This document shows, in pieces, positions 24,234-32,948 of a stretch of DNA of 59,838 bases. Every line of letters starts with the position of its first letter. Position 1 is the first letter of the stretch. The position numbers were made by a program, and so were the translations under genes. Source of the stretch: Treponema sp. (GTDB taxonomy: Bacteria; Spirochaetota; Spirochaetia; Treponematales; Treponemataceae); contig JAKSTN010000016.1 in assembly GCA_024402535.1 (NCBI GenBank), positions 1 through 59,838 on the forward strand. Direction: 5' to 3'. Under the pieces are notes generated by a model. That model had not been told where the DNA came from and searched no databases. It saw nothing but the letters and a program-made list of their open reading frames with translations.

Positions 24234-25334
24234 ATGGAAAATAAAACTGATAATAAGGAAAAAACTTCCTTTGGTAAGAAAATAGTAGATAATCTGACAG
24301 GTATATTCCTTCCTGTAATCAATTTGATTACTGCAGCCAGTATAATGAAGAGTATTTTAATTCTTCTGGTTACTTTTGGAGTTATGACTCCTGAAAACGG
24401 TATATACCGTATCTTTTATGCTGTTTCTGATGGTTTCTTCTATTTTCTGCCTTTCTTCCTGGCAGCAACGGCTTCCAGACAGTGGAAAACTGATATGTTC
24501 ATATCAATGATGATTCCTGTGGCTATGTTGTATCCGGATTTGATGAATCTGCTGGAAAACGGTCAGACTTTCCCTTTTTTGGGAATAAATGTGCCTCAGG
24601 CCATATATCATTCAAGTGTAATACCTGTTTTGCTTGCTGTAGGACTTTTAAAGCTTGTAGAGCTTCCTTGTGACCGCTTTTTACCAGAAGTAATCAAAGG
24701 ATTCGTTAAACCAATCATTTGTATGTGCATTGTACTTACATTTACCTTCCTTTTGTTCGGTCCTTTAGGAACCTGGATTGGTTCAGGTCTGACAAAGCTG
24801 TTTTTCCTGCTTTATGACTGGAATTCTATAGTTGCAGGGGCATTTATGGGCTTATTGATTCAGCCGATGGTAGTTATTGGTGCTCATTGGGCTATTGTTC
24901 CTATTGCATTGAATAATATTGCAACACAAGGTTTTGATGTCATAATGCCTCTTTTAGGGGCTGCTGTTTATGGTCAGGCGGGAGCTGCTTTTGCTGTAGC
25001 GTTAAAGTGCCGAATTTCAACAGAAAAGGGCAAATTTGACAGACAAATTGCAATTCAGAGTGGTTTTACAGCCTGTCTTGGTGTTACAGAACCAGCTCTT
25101 TACAGCGTTAATCTTCCAAGGGTTTGGCCTCTTTTCTGGGGCTGTATAGCAGGGGCAGTAGGTGGTGCACTGGCGGGATTTGCAGGAAATCATTGTATTT
25201 CCTTTGCTTTTCCTAGTGTGCTGACCTGTGTAGCCTTTGCAGGACCAGGATTTCTTCTTTTTATGCTTTCCATGCTTTTAGGTCTGATTTCAGGGTTCGT
25301 TCTTACTTATCTTTTCTATAGAGAAAAGGCTTAG
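24234..25334 (+). CDS. Orphan PTS EIIC-type permease
   Basis: The 366 residues are almost entirely membrane-spanning and match the EIIC domain of the glucose/sucrose/beta-glucoside PTS family: FLPVINLITAASIMKSILIL near residue 25, DGFFYFLPFFLAATASRQW, GAHWAIVPIALN near 220 and GVTEPALYSVNLP near 285 (family GITEPAIxGxxL). The EIIB and EIIA domains normally fused in this family are absent, and no PTS gene is adjacent. AAGGAAG upstream and a 3-bp gap to ybaK indicate co-translation. It may borrow EIIB from elsewhere or act as a facilitator; which one cannot be decided here. Confidence 0.82.
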   Translation: MENKTDNKEKTSFGKKIVDNLTGIFLPVINLITAASIMKSILILLVTFGVMTPENGIYRIFYAVSDGFFYFLPFFLAATASRQWKTDMFISMMIPVAMLYPDLMNLLENGQTFPFLGINVPQAIYHSSVIPVLLAVGLLKLVELPCDRFLPEVIKGFVKPIICMCIVLTFTFLLFGPLGTWIGSGLTKLFFLLYDWNSIVAGAFMGLLIQPMVVIGAHWAIVPIALNNIATQGFDVIMPLLGAAVYGQAGAAFAVALKCRISTEKGKFDRQIAIQSGFTACLGVTEPALYSVNLPRVWPLFWGCIAGAVGGALAGFAGNHCISFAFPSVLTCVAFAGPGFLLFMLSMLLGLISGFVLTYLFYREKA

Positions 25335-25432
25335 GCCCTGGAGTGACGCCGGGAGCCTTCAGGCGAACGGCGGGTCCAAAGGACTGACCGTAGGGGAACA
25401 CGGAAGGGCCGACCGCGCCAGCGGTAAGCCCC
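25335..25432. repeat. GC-rich intergenic segment
   Basis: About 100 bp of markedly higher GC than the surroundings follows the EIIC stop directly, with CTGGAGTGACGCC, GGCGAACGGCGGG and GACCGCGCCAGCGGT. No coding frame is convincing. It resembles the segment at 28585-28734 in base composition and in its CTGGAG start, so it is probably a copy of a dispersed, structured element. Confidence 0.5.
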
Positions 25433-25466
25433 AAAAAAAACCCGGACCATAATGAAATGATCCGGG
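25433..25466 (-). terminator. Intrinsic terminator of the lipoprotein gene
   Basis: Read on the minus strand: CCCGGATCA, a short AT loop, TGGTCCGGG, then eight T. It lies 50 bp after the stop of the minus-strand lipoprotein gene. Confidence 0.8.
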
Positions 25467-25516
25467 CGGAGCAAATAAAATTATCTATTTCGTTTTGAAA
25501 AACCAAACACTAAAAA

Positions 25517-26029
25517 TTACCAGTTAAGTACCAGTTTTGTGATTTCGATGTCATCAATCATTGTTCCATACTGAGGTCCTTTCAGGAAGAAGTTTGCAAC
25601 TGTTCCAGAAGCTTTCAGTTCGAAGTTAAGATCGAAATCGCCGGCAGGGAGTCCTTCGCCAATGCAGTCCAGGTAAAGTGGATCGGCAAGAGTAACCTGA
25701 TTGTCATCTGTGAGCCAGCAGCGGAAACCTACTGTACCATTGTTTTTTCCTACCAGATGAACTTTGATAACTGTTCCTGCTTCAACATAATCCCCAAGTG
25801 GAACCTGGAAATATTCAGCACCTTTAACTGAAAGAACACCAGTTTCTTCGTTGAATTTTACACAACGGTAGTCAGCAGAATTTGCAGTAGAAAGGTCCAT
25901 GTCTCCTTCTTCTGTCGGTGTGAAAACGTAAGGTGCTTTTTCTGCAACAGGTTCAGAAACTTTTGTTGTGCCACAAGATGCAAGAATTACAGCCATAGCC
26001 ATAATTCCAAGAGTTAAGATTTTTTTCAT
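25517..26029 (-). CDS. Putative lipoprotein, beta-sandwich-like
   Basis: The 170-residue protein has a lipoprotein signal ending VILASC (Cys 19), followed by a short Pro/Glu-rich linker. The rest is predicted all-beta with alternating hydrophobic strands (EYFQVPLGDYVEAGTVIKVH, GTVGFRCWLTDDNQ, FDLNFELKASGTVANFFLKG, DDIEITKLVLNW). The final DDIEIT segment is typical of carbohydrate-binding-type jelly rolls, but I cannot place it in a named family. AGGAG upstream gives a good start. It stands alone, with its own terminator. Confidence 0.7.
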   Translation of the reverse strand: MKKILTLGIMAMAVILASCGTTKVSEPVAEKAPYVFTPTEEGDMDLSTANSADYRCVKFNEETGVLSVKGAEYFQVPLGDYVEAGTVIKVHLVGKNNGTVGFRCWLTDDNQVTLADPLYLDCIGEGLPAGDFDLNFELKASGTVANFFLKGPQYGTMIDDIEITKLVLNW

Positions 26030-26144
26030 TGTTTTTCTCCTAAAAAATATTTACTTGTAATTTCTAATTTAAATCGTTTAAGAAAATTAGATATAGGGGA
26101 TTTTCCCTAAAAGAATACTAGTATGTAAGTTGGAGATTTAAAAA

Positions 26145-26240
26145 GATCCCGAAACGAGTTCGGGATGAAGTAAATAGTTCGGGATGACATAAAGTGATCA
26201 GAATGAAAATCAAGTCACCCTGAACTTGATTCAGGGTCTG
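26145..26240. repeat. Cluster of dispersed palindromes
   Basis: The 219-bp gap between the lipoprotein and tonB genes holds two full members of the CTGAA family: 26145-26168 (arms CCCGAA/TTCGGG) and 26214-26240 (arms CCCTGAA/TTCAGGG). A half copy, AGTTCGGGATGACA, lies from 26176. No gene is visible in the gap. Confidence 0.72.
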
Positions 26241-26248
26241 GTTGAAAA

Positions 26249-27439
26249 TCAATTTTTCTTTATAGTGAAATCAAAGGAGGCTGTGGCATTACTGTCGCCT
26301 GGCTGAAAACGCCACATAGAAAGTTGCCAGGCAATATCTGAAATGAGATCTTCAGTAAGAAGACTGGCTGGAGTAATTTTTACAGAGCTTTCAGGAACTG
26401 TTCCGTCAGCCATTACAGTAAAGGTAATTTTTACGGTTGGACTTCCATTTACTGATTTAGCAGCTTCTGAACTGATATTGATCTTTGGTTCTTTTGGTTT
26501 TACCAGAGTTCTGCTTGAACCGTCATTCATAGAAACTGAAGTTTCACCAGAGGAAGAAGATGCAGTTTTCATGTTCACAGAAGAATTTCCTGAAACGAAA
26601 GTCTTGTTTGTAAATTGAGTTTTTGCAATACCGCTTAATGCATTCGAAGTTGAGGAATCGGCTTTTGTCTGTACATTTTGGGTGGAATTTGCAGAATTTG
26701 AGGTAGACTGCTTATCGTTAGTTTTAGTTGTTGAGGTAGCAGATGAACCAGATAATGCGGACTTATTATCAACTTTTTTCTGAGTCTGTACTGTATTTGT
26801 CTGTACAAAATCATCAGAATCATCAAACTGAGCCCATGGATCCTGAGTAGTTGTAGTACTTTTTGAGGTACGGTTTTCAGCCTGTTCAGCCATTAAATCT
26901 TCAACAGATTTACGTGTTTCCCAAGAATTGTCTGTACGTTTTGTATAATTTTCAGTTCTTGATTCGGCCAGCTTTTTTGTTTGAGTTTTATCTGCTGATT
27001 TTGTTACTGCTGGTTTAGAAGCTTCTATCTTTTTAGGTGCTGCAGCAGGTTTTGGAGCTGCCGGTTTAGGTTCAGCTTTTGGTGTTTCTATTTTTTTAGG
27101 AGCCGGAGAAGGTGTTTCCTGAACTGTCTGTTTTACAGGTTCAGGAGCTGGCGCAGGAGCAGGAGCTGGAACAGATTCCGGTGCTGAAACTTCTTCAACT
27201 TTTTTTGGAGCAGGTTCAGGAATGCCGCTTGCGGAAGATCCGCCTTTCTTTTCTAATTCAACAGGTGTAGTGTCCAGAACAATACGAACTGTTTCATATT
27301 TTTGTTTAGGTTTTGGCCCTGGTGCAATTAGCATGAAAAGGAAAAAAATGAATGTAATAATGCCTGTTCCAATTCCGGCAATGCGTGGAGCTGTATATTG
27401 AGGTGAACTGTCTTTTCCAAATAATGGTGGTCTGATCAT
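26249..27439 (-). CDS. TonB/TolA-like energy transducer
   Basis: A 396-residue envelope protein. An N-terminal membrane anchor (about residues 22-42) is followed by a Pro/Ala/Lys-rich stretch (about 65-165), a long Ser/Thr/Asn-rich low-complexity region (about 190-310) and a TonB-type C-terminal domain (VKITFTVMADGTVPESSVKI, then MWRFQPGD) near 325-396. It would transmit proton-motive force from the ExbB-ExbD complex across the periplasm. It is last in an exbB-exbD-tonB operon with 13-18 bp gaps. No TonB-dependent receptor is in the window, so the outer-membrane partner is unknown. Confidence 0.87.
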   Translation of the reverse strand: MIRPPLFGKDSSPQYTAPRIAGIGTGIITFIFFLFMLIAPGPKPKQKYETVRIVLDTTPVELEKKGGSSASGIPEPAPKKVEEVSAPESVPAPAPAPAPEPVKQTVQETPSPAPKKIETPKAEPKPAAPKPAAAPKKIEASKPAVTKSADKTQTKKLAESRTENYTKRTDNSWETRKSVEDLMAEQAENRTSKSTTTTQDPWAQFDDSDDFVQTNTVQTQKKVDNKSALSGSSATSTTKTNDKQSTSNSANSTQNVQTKADSSTSNALSGIAKTQFTNKTFVSGNSSVNMKTASSSSGETSVSMNDGSSRTLVKPKEPKINISSEAAKSVNGSPTVKITFTVMADGTVPESSVKITPASLLTEDLISDIAWQLSMWRFQPGDSNATASFDFTIKKN

Positions 27440-27452
27440 TTTGTAAAACCTG

Positions 27453-27863
27453 TTAGTTTGACCGCGTTCGTAAGTTAATTACGCTGTATCCGTTTTTGCG
27501 GATTACATCGAATAATCCGACGATTGTTCCGTTTGTAACCATGCTGTCTGCTTCTAGTGAAACAGGGAATTCGTTTTTCTTTGTGTCGCCTGTATCGAAT
27601 GAAACAAGAGATTCTCCCAAAGTTTCCATATTTACAGGCTGGTCATTGAAGTACATCTGATTAGCTTCAGTAACATAAATTGTTATGCCCTGAACTGAAG
27701 TTCCTTCTGCTGTGGTACTCTGTGGAAGATTCAGTTTGATTCCAGGAACAATAGCAAAAGTTGTAGAAACCAGGAAGAAAAGAATCAGCTGAAAAACGAT
27801 GTCCAGCATTGGTGTCATATCGATTGTTGCCTGAATTCTGGAATTTCGGTTTTTAATTTTCAT
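27453..27863 (-). CDS. exbD: Biopolymer transport protein ExbD/TolR family
   Basis: A 136-residue inner-membrane protein: a short cytoplasmic N-terminus, one transmembrane helix beginning DMTPMLDIVFQLILFFLVST, which carries the proton-pathway Asp (LDIVF), and a periplasmic domain ending VINLRTRS. It works with the ExbB-like and TonB-like neighbours as a proton-driven motor. ExbD and TolR cannot be told apart by sequence alone; the TonB-type partner favours ExbD. Confidence 0.9.
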   Translation of the reverse strand: MKIKNRNSRIQATIDMTPMLDIVFQLILFFLVSTTFAIVPGIKLNLPQSTTAEGTSVQGITIYVTEANQMYFNDQPVNMETLGESLVSFDTGDTKKNEFPVSLEADSMVTNGTIVGLFDVIRKNGYSVINLRTRSN

Positions 27864-27881
27864 AACTACCTTTCCTTAGTT

Positions 27882-28490
27882 TTAGATACGTCCTGCCAGC
27901 ATAAGAAGAACATCTGTAACATGAGCTTCCATTTCTACGATTCTGTGATTTACCCGTGAAACAAAGAAGTTATGGAAAATAAGTGAAGGAATGGAAACTG
28001 TAAGACCTGCAACTGTAGTTACAAGTGCTTCGGCAATTGAGCTTGCCAGAAGGGTTGGGTCACCCATGGAACCTCCGGCACCAAGAACACCGAAAGCTTT
28101 GATGTTACCTGTAACGGTTCCAAGAAGCCCAAGAAGAGTTGCGATATTAGCGATGGTTCCAAGAGGTGTAATAAGATGTTCAAATTTTGGAACAACAAGG
28201 TTCATTTCACTTTCAACTGCAGTATTTAAGTCTTTTTCATCCCAGCGACGGCAGTCTATAGCCTTTTTAATTACCTGGCTTGTTGGTGTGTCTGCTTCGG
28301 CACAGGCAACAGCAGCGGCTTCGAAGTTTCCAGCTTTAAGGGAACTGTTAATACCATACATAAGACGAGCATCACGCTTTTTAATGGTGATGAAATAATA
28401 AAGACGTTCAATAATGATGAAAACTGAACAGATTCCACAAATGATAATTGGAATCATCAGAATTCCACCGGCTTTAAGGGAATTAAACAT
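27882..28490 (-). CDS. exbB: MotA/TolQ/ExbB proton channel family protein
   Basis: A 202-residue inner-membrane protein with three hydrophobic segments: IPIIICGICSVFIIIERLY near residue 13, LITPLGTIANIATLLGLLGT-VTGNIKAF near 105 and ALVTTVAGLTVSIPSLIFHN near 150. These are the conserved helices that surround ExbD. First gene of the three-gene transport operon; exbD follows after 18 bp. The upstream 260 bp holds a GC-rich element rather than a clear promoter. Confidence 0.92.
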   Translation of the reverse strand: MFNSLKAGGILMIPIIICGICSVFIIIERLYYFITIKKRDARLMYGINSSLKAGNFEAAAVACAEADTPTSQVIKKAIDCRRWDEKDLNTAVESEMNLVVPKFEHLITPLGTIANIATLLGLLGTVTGNIKAFGVLGAGGSMGDPTLLASSIAEALVTTVAGLTVSIPSLIFHNFFVSRVNHRIVEMEAHVTDVLLMLAGRI

Positions 28491-28584
28491 AATAAGTACT
28501 CCTTTTTTTGATTATCGGGAAAAAAATTACATTGTTTACGATTATAAACAAAAGTTAACGGGTGTTAGTTACGGGTTTTGAGGA

Positions 28585-28734
28585 TTGCGTCAGGCACTGG
28601 AGCAGTGCCCGTGAGGGCAGCCGCCGAAGGCGGCCGAGGGTTACCGAGCTGCGGAAGCGCCGTAAAGACGCGCAACAAAGAAATGTGCTTAAAAAGGCTT
28701 CTGACGTCGTTAGGGGTTTTCAAAAGAAAACCCC
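28585..28734. repeat. GC-rich structured element between exbB and cysS
   Basis: Three perfect hairpins follow each other in a segment far richer in GC than its flanks: GGCACTG-GAG-CAGTGCC (28593-28609), CCGCC-GAA-GGCGG (28621-28633) and GGGGTTTTC-AAAA-GAAAACCCC (28713-28734). There is no coding frame. It shares the GCCGAAGGC hairpin with 12720 and 53573 and the general look of 25335-25432. Confidence 0.6.
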
Positions 28735-28749
28735 ACAACGGCAATATAA

Positions 28750-30228
28750 TTATCCGCGCTTCCAGGTAGGTCCGGTTGGTGTATCTACAATTGTGATTCC
28801 GCGGGCTGTAAGTGCGTTACGGATTTCATCGGCTTTTGCCCAGTCTTTGTTCTTTTTAGCGTCCTGACGGGCCTGAACCAGAGCGTTGATTTCGTCTGCT
28901 TCTGGATCGCCTGCGTGAGTGTCAGCAACTGGTGTTGCGGCTTCTTTCAGGAGCTTTTCGGCACAGTCTTCAACTTTAAGACCAAGAACTTTGTCCATTT
29001 TACGGATAAGTGTAAGTTTTTCTTCTGCTGAAAGATTTTCGTCTTTAAGAGATTTCTGCAGCTGAGCCAGAGCCTGAGGTGTTCCCAGGTCATTTTCCAT
29101 AGCGGAAGTAAAGGCATCAAGGTATGCTTTTGCAGCTTCTGAAAGGTCGGCTTCCTTACCTTTTGCAGCTTCTACCACTTTTGTGGCACGCTGAACCAGT
29201 GCACGGCGTGAGTTTTTAGCAGAATCCATGGAATTCCAGCTGAAATTTGCAGGGCTTCTGTAATGTGCACCAAGCAGGAAGAAACGGTAATCCAGTGGAT
29301 CGTAACCCTGGTCAATAAGTGACTGAAGTGTCAGGAACTTACCGCTTGATTTACTCATTTTTGTAGCACCTTCGATTACCAGGAATGCGTTGTGCATCCA
29401 GTAATTAACCCAAGGTCCCTGAGCGCGGTCTTCTTCAGAGAATGAACCTTCACTCTGAGCAATTTCGTTTGTATGGTGAACAGGAACATGGTCGATACCG
29501 CCTGTGTGGATGTCGAAGTGTTTTCCAAGGTATTTCATACTCATGGCTGAACATTCAATATGCCATCCAGGATAACCAACGCCCCAAGGAGAATCCCATG
29601 TAAGAGCCTGATTTTCGAATTTAGATTTTGTGAACCACAGAACAAAGTCGTGAGGATTTTTCTTGTTTTCGTCGATAACAACTTCCTTACGTTTACCGGC
29701 ACCTTCTTTCAGTTCTTCAAGCTTAAGGTTTGCCAGCTTTCCGTAATCGGCAAAAGTTGTTGTATCGTAGTACAGGTTTCCGCCAGCCATGTATGTGTGA
29801 CCGTTGGCTTCGATTTTTTTGATCAGTTCAATCATTTCCTGAACGTGCTGAGTAGCAGGACATTCAGTTGTTGGACGGATAATGTTCAGGCGGTCAATGT
29901 CGTTGTGGAAAGCGTCTGTATAGAATTTGGCAATATCAAGAACAGTCTGCTGACGTTCCTTAGCCATTTTTACCATTTTGTCTTCACCGTCATCTGCGTC
30001 TCCTGTAAGGTGACCGATGTCGGTAATGTTCATAACGTGATTTACTTCGTATCCAAGGTATTCCAGAGTTCTGTGAAGTGTATCAAGGAAAACGTAAGCG
30101 CGAAGGTTTCCGATATGTGCATAGTTATAAACTGTAGGTCCACATCCGTAGAAACCAACTTTTCCTTCTGTCAGTGGTTTGAATTCTTCAAGTTTGCGAC
30201 CCATTGTGTTGTAAAGTTTAAGTGCCAT
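28750..30228 (-). CDS. cysS: Cysteinyl-tRNA synthetase
   Basis: Class I synthetase of 492 residues that charges tRNA-Cys. It has [17 protein letters not shown] near residue 29 (zinc-ligand Cys and HIGH motif as HIGN), WHIECSAM near 218 (second zinc ligand), [19 protein letters not shown] near 243 and KMSKSSGKF near 275. The C-terminal anticodon-binding region ends with [20 protein letters not shown], the usual CysRS end. Its 3' end abuts the GC-rich element. No T-box leader is visible in the 174 bp upstream. Confidence 0.97.
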   Translation of the reverse strand: MALKLYNTMGRKLEEFKPLTEGKVGFYGCGPTVYNYAHIGNLRAYVFLDTLHRTLEYLGYEVNHVMNITDIGHLTGDADDGEDKMVKMAKERQQTVLDIAKFYTDAFHNDIDRLNIIRPTTECPATQHVQEMIELIKKIEANGHTYMAGGNLYYDTTTFADYGKLANLKLEELKEGAGKRKEVVIDENKKNPHDFVLWFTKSKFENQALTWDSPWGVGYPGWHIECSAMSMKYLGKHFDIHTGGIDHVPVHHTNEIAQSEGSFSEEDRAQGPWVNYWMHNAFLVIEGATKMSKSSGKFLTLQSLIDQGYDPLDYRFFLLGAHYRSPANFSWNSMDSAKNSRRALVQRATKVVEAAKGKEADLSEAAKAYLDAFTSAMENDLGTPQALAQLQKSLKDENLSAEEKLTLIRKMDKVLGLKVEDCAEKLLKEAATPVADTHAGDPEADEINALVQARQDAKKNKDWAKADEIRNALTARGITIVDTPTGPTWKRG

Positions 30229-30325
30229 ATTGTACCTCTTATAAAACTAATAGTGATTAGTTTAATGAATTTCTCTATTTATTGGTAGTTAGTGATTAAT
30301 GATGATTTTTTCAGGTTCATTATTT

Positions 30326-30356
30326 TGCAACTTACCAGACCTTTTCTGCAACATAC
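30326..30356 (+). promoter_or_regulatory. Putative LytTR operator: direct repeats 21 bp apart
   Basis: TGCAACTTAC (30326-30335) and TGCAACATAC (30347-30356) are direct repeats exactly 21 bp apart, two helical turns, the geometry used by LytTR-type regulators such as AgrA and ComE. Each contains a GTT core on the opposite strand. They lie where the -35 element of the downstream operon should be, and the operon's sixth gene encodes a LytTR protein. Confidence 0.55.
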
Positions 30357-30361
30357 AAAAA

Positions 30362-30385
30362 ACTATATTCCTTTAAAAATATAGT
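30362..30385 (+). promoter_or_regulatory. Possible -10 and leader hairpin of the redox operon
   Basis: ACTATATT (30362-30369) and AATATAGT (30378-30385) form a perfect 8-bp inverted repeat. The first arm contains TATATT, a plausible -10 positioned 8 bp after the second LytTR-type repeat; no -35 consensus is present, as expected for an activator-dependent promoter. Confidence 0.4.
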
Positions 30386-30402
30386 CGCTGTAATGTGGTG
30401 GC

Positions 30403-31644
30403 ATGAACAAAAAAACAGTGCTTAAAGTGATTTTCTTGATTCTGGTTTGCGGAAAGATTTTTTCAGAATCAAATAAAGTTCAGATTTCTCAGGTAAAAAT
30501 CGTAATTGATGATTATGAGTTTTCCTGGAAAGAAGATGGATTGAGTGATGAAAATGAAAACAATGGAAATAGAAAACTTCGCCTTTTACCGGAAACCGTT
30601 TTGAGTTTCACAAACTTGAAACCAGGGAAATCTATTTCATTGAAAAATTTAGATAGAGAAGTTTGTGAAACAGAATTAAGAATAAGGGCATCGGGGTTAG
30701 TTTATTCAGCAAAAGCTGTGATTGTTCCAGCAAGAAAAAATCCGGAAAAGAGAACAGTGCTGATTACAGTGAAGAGCGGTTTTTTCCCAAGATTTGGAGG
30801 CGGAGGATATTATGGTGTTTTTGGGCGCGCAGGTTTATGTGGAAAGAGAATGGAAGCCTTGGGGTATGTTGGCTGGAACGTAAATGGTGCAGCCTGGAAA
30901 TATGAAAAAGCATTTAATACACCGTTGATTTTGGGAACTTCACTTTTCTGGGATGGTCCTGCCGCTTTTCTGGAAGACGGAAATTATTCAACTGTACAAG
31001 CACTTGGAACTGCAGGATGTTTTCTTGGGGCAGGAAACAGGTTTTGTGTTGATGTAAATGCTGATTATTCTTTTGGAAAAAAAATTGAAGCCGAAAAATT
31101 TTTGTTGAGACCATATCTGAAATGCGAAAAATATTTTTCGGAAATCATGTGGTCAGAGTTTTGTACACAGGTAGTTTTGAATCCTTTTGAGAATGAAAAC
31201 CTGTTCAAAAGTTTTGAAACTATTTATTCAGTTGACTGGACACCAGTTTCTTATTTGACACTGGCAGTAAGTGCGGGCGGAGGGATTGGGAACTGCAGTT
31301 TGAGTGGAGTCAGTAAAGGACTTTCATCAAACAATTGTTTTTCGAATAGAGTGATTCGCTCCGGTTACAGCGAAAAAGAATTAAGCGGTTCGAATTATTT
31401 ATATTCGGCTTTTGAAACAAAGTGGAATGTGACAACGGTTTCTTTTACATCAGTTTTTAAAATGGGGCTTCAGCCGTTTGCTTTTTTTGATATGGCAATG
31501 ATTGAAGGAAAAATGAGAGAGGCGGTAGGAGGTGGAATTCGTTTGCTTTTTGATAATCCGGTTTTTGCATATTTCACATTTTGTTACGGAATAAATTTTA
31601 AGGGAAATGGAAAATTTTCTTTTGCAGCAACAAAAGGATTTTAA
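30403..31644 (+). CDS. Putative outer-membrane POTRA/beta-barrel protein (Omp85-like)
   Basis: The 413-residue protein has a signal peptide (KKTVLKVIFLILVCGKIFSES). Residues 25-135 look like one POTRA domain (VKIVIDDY at its start; CETELRIRASGLVYSAKAVI and KRTVLITVKSGFFPRFGGGG at its end). The rest is alternating beta-strand sequence rich in Gly, Tyr and Phe and ends in Phe (AATKGF), the usual barrel signature. This is the layout of a small Omp85-type protein with a single POTRA. It would sit in the outer membrane. First gene of a seven-gene operon; GGTGG precedes the ATG. The family call is by pattern only; a plain porin-like barrel is the main alternative. Confidence 0.6.
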   Translation: MNKKTVLKVIFLILVCGKIFSESNKVQISQVKIVIDDYEFSWKEDGLSDENENNGNRKLRLLPETVLSFTNLKPGKSISLKNLDREVCETELRIRASGLVYSAKAVIVPARKNPEKRTVLITVKSGFFPRFGGGGYYGVFGRAGLCGKRMEALGYVGWNVNGAAWKYEKAFNTPLILGTSLFWDGPAAFLEDGNYSTVQALGTAGCFLGAGNRFCVDVNADYSFGKKIEAEKFLLRPYLKCEKYFSEIMWSEFCTQVVLNPFENENLFKSFETIYSVDWTPVSYLTLAVSAGGGIGNCSLSGVSKGLSSNNCFSNRVIRSGYSEKELSGSNYLYSAFETKWNVTTVSFTSVFKMGLQPFAFFDMAMIEGKMREAVGGGIRLLFDNPVFAYFTFCYGINFKGNGKFSFAATKGF

Positions 31645-31670
31645 AAGATAAAAAAATAAAGGAGAAGAAA

Positions 31671-32273
31671 ATGAAAAAAATAATGGGAATAGTTTTAGCA
31701 GGATTAATAAGTTTTTCGGTAATTGCAGGAGAGAAAGAAGATCTGGCCAAAGGCATTGAGCTTCATGGAAAAGTTGGAACAGGGAAAGAAAAAACAATAG
31801 AAGAATGTAAAAAAGTTTTGGAACCGTATCTGGAAAAAAATATGACAGCCAAAGCATATTATGGAAGTGTTGTCACAATGGAAGCTGGTTTTGTTGCACA
31901 AAAAAATCCAATGAAGGCACTGGAGTATTTGGAAGAAGGTTCAAAACTGATTGATGAAGCGGTAAAGAAGGAGCCGGAAAACCTGGAGCTTCGAATTCTG
32001 CGCCTTGGAAACGGAATTGAAGTAAGCGCCAGTTCACCATACAAAAGATATTTTGTAATCCAGAATGATGTGAAGTTTTTTGAGAATGAAAAAAATCTGA
32101 ATCAGCTTGATGATGAAACAAAAGCTTATGTCTATTTGAATATGGGTCTTTTCAAAATTGAAGAAGGAGATCTGGATACAGCACTGGATTATTTAGATAT
32201 GGCAGTGGAATGTGCACCGGGTTCGGACAACGCAAAGAAAGCAGAAAAAGTTTTAAGACGTTACGAAGAATAA
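31671..32273 (+). CDS. Periplasmic TPR-like protein
   Basis: A 200-residue secreted protein with signal peptide KKIMGIVLAGLISFSVIAG. The mature part is all-helical with TPR-type repeats (KVLEPYLEKNMTAKAYYGSV, MKALEYLEEGSKLIDEAVK, AYVYLNMGLFKIEEGDLDTA then LDYLDMAVECAP). The region around AKAYYGSVVTMEAG resembles VALAYYGSFVAMRGG in the C-terminal part of the protein encoded at 34119-35519, so the two are probably paralogous in this part. It lies 26 bp after the outer-membrane gene and 16 bp before the SafE-like gene, with AAGGAGAAG upstream. A scaffolding role between the other products is an inference. Confidence 0.72.
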   Translation: MKKIMGIVLAGLISFSVIAGEKEDLAKGIELHGKVGTGKEKTIEECKKVLEPYLEKNMTAKAYYGSVVTMEAGFVAQKNPMKALEYLEEGSKLIDEAVKKEPENLELRILRLGNGIEVSASSPYKRYFVIQNDVKFFENEKNLNQLDDETKAYVYLNMGLFKIEEGDLDTALDYLDMAVECAPGSDNAKKAEKVLRRYEE

Positions 32274-32289
32274 AAGGAGAAAAGTATAA

Positions 32290-32931
32290 ATGATTCTTGA
32301 AGCAATTTTACTTGGGTTTTCAACAGGAACTTATTGTGCCATGTATTGTGGTCCTGTTCTGATTCCGTTTTTGTTTGGTACAGAAAAACAGAGTTACGGA
32401 AGAAATGCCGCATTGACAGGAACTTTTCTTCTTGGTCGCCTTGCAATGTATTTTATTTTAGGCGCAGTGTTTGGAGCCGCAGGACTTTTAATCAGCGAAT
32501 TTTTTGATCCTGTAATGGCAAGAAGACTTTCAGTTTACGCATACATTTTCTGCGGCCTTTCACTTTTATGTAATTCTCTTGGCGTAAGATTTCCCTGGTC
32601 GAATTGCGAAGGCGGCTGCAAATGTCCGAAGCTTAGAAAAATCGGAAATGACTGGGTAACGGCCGCCCTTACGGGACTTGCAGTTGGGCTCCATATCTGC
32701 CCGCCATTATGGACAGCAATCTGCCGTTCGGTATTTGGCGGTAACGGACTTAAAGGCTTTTTCTATTTCGTATTTTTCTACACCGGCACACTGCCGTTTT
32801 TCATTCCGCTTTTAGGTATTCCGTTTCTTACAAAAAGAATCAGCGTTTTGAAAAAAATTTCACGCATAACACAGATTCTTGTTGGTGCATACTTTTTGAT
32901 TTTCAATGGTCTGATTCCATTGTTCTTTTAA
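32290..32931 (+). CDS. SafE/DsbD-like (DsbD_2) membrane protein with Cys-rich loop
   Basis: A 213-residue inner-membrane protein with about six helices. The first carries GFSTGTYCAMYCGPVLIPFL and a later one GLAVGLHICPPLWTA, the two pseudo-symmetric Cys/Pro motifs of the SafE/DsbD_2 (CcdA-like) fold. Between the halves is a cysteine-rich loop, NCEGGCKCPK, suited to bind a metal or form disulfides. Relatives move reducing equivalents or metals across the membrane and often accompany CcoG-type polyferredoxins, which is also the case here (next gene, 17 bp downstream). Full length; GGAG upstream of the ATG. Confidence 0.78.
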   Translation: MILEAILLGFSTGTYCAMYCGPVLIPFLFGTEKQSYGRNAALTGTFLLGRLAMYFILGAVFGAAGLLISEFFDPVMARRLSVYAYIFCGLSLLCNSLGVRFPWSNCEGGCKCPKLRKIGNDWVTAALTGLAVGLHICPPLWTAICRSVFGGNGLKGFFYFVFFYTGTLPFFIPLLGIPFLTKRISVLKKISRITQILVGAYFLIFNGLIPLFF

Positions 32932-32948
32932 GAAGGAGAGTTTGAGAA

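Noticed and set aside
29560..30288. 242-codon plus-strand frame opposite cysS
   Set aside because: Antisense to a conserved synthetase, with Phe/Val/Cys-rich composition and no ribosome site.
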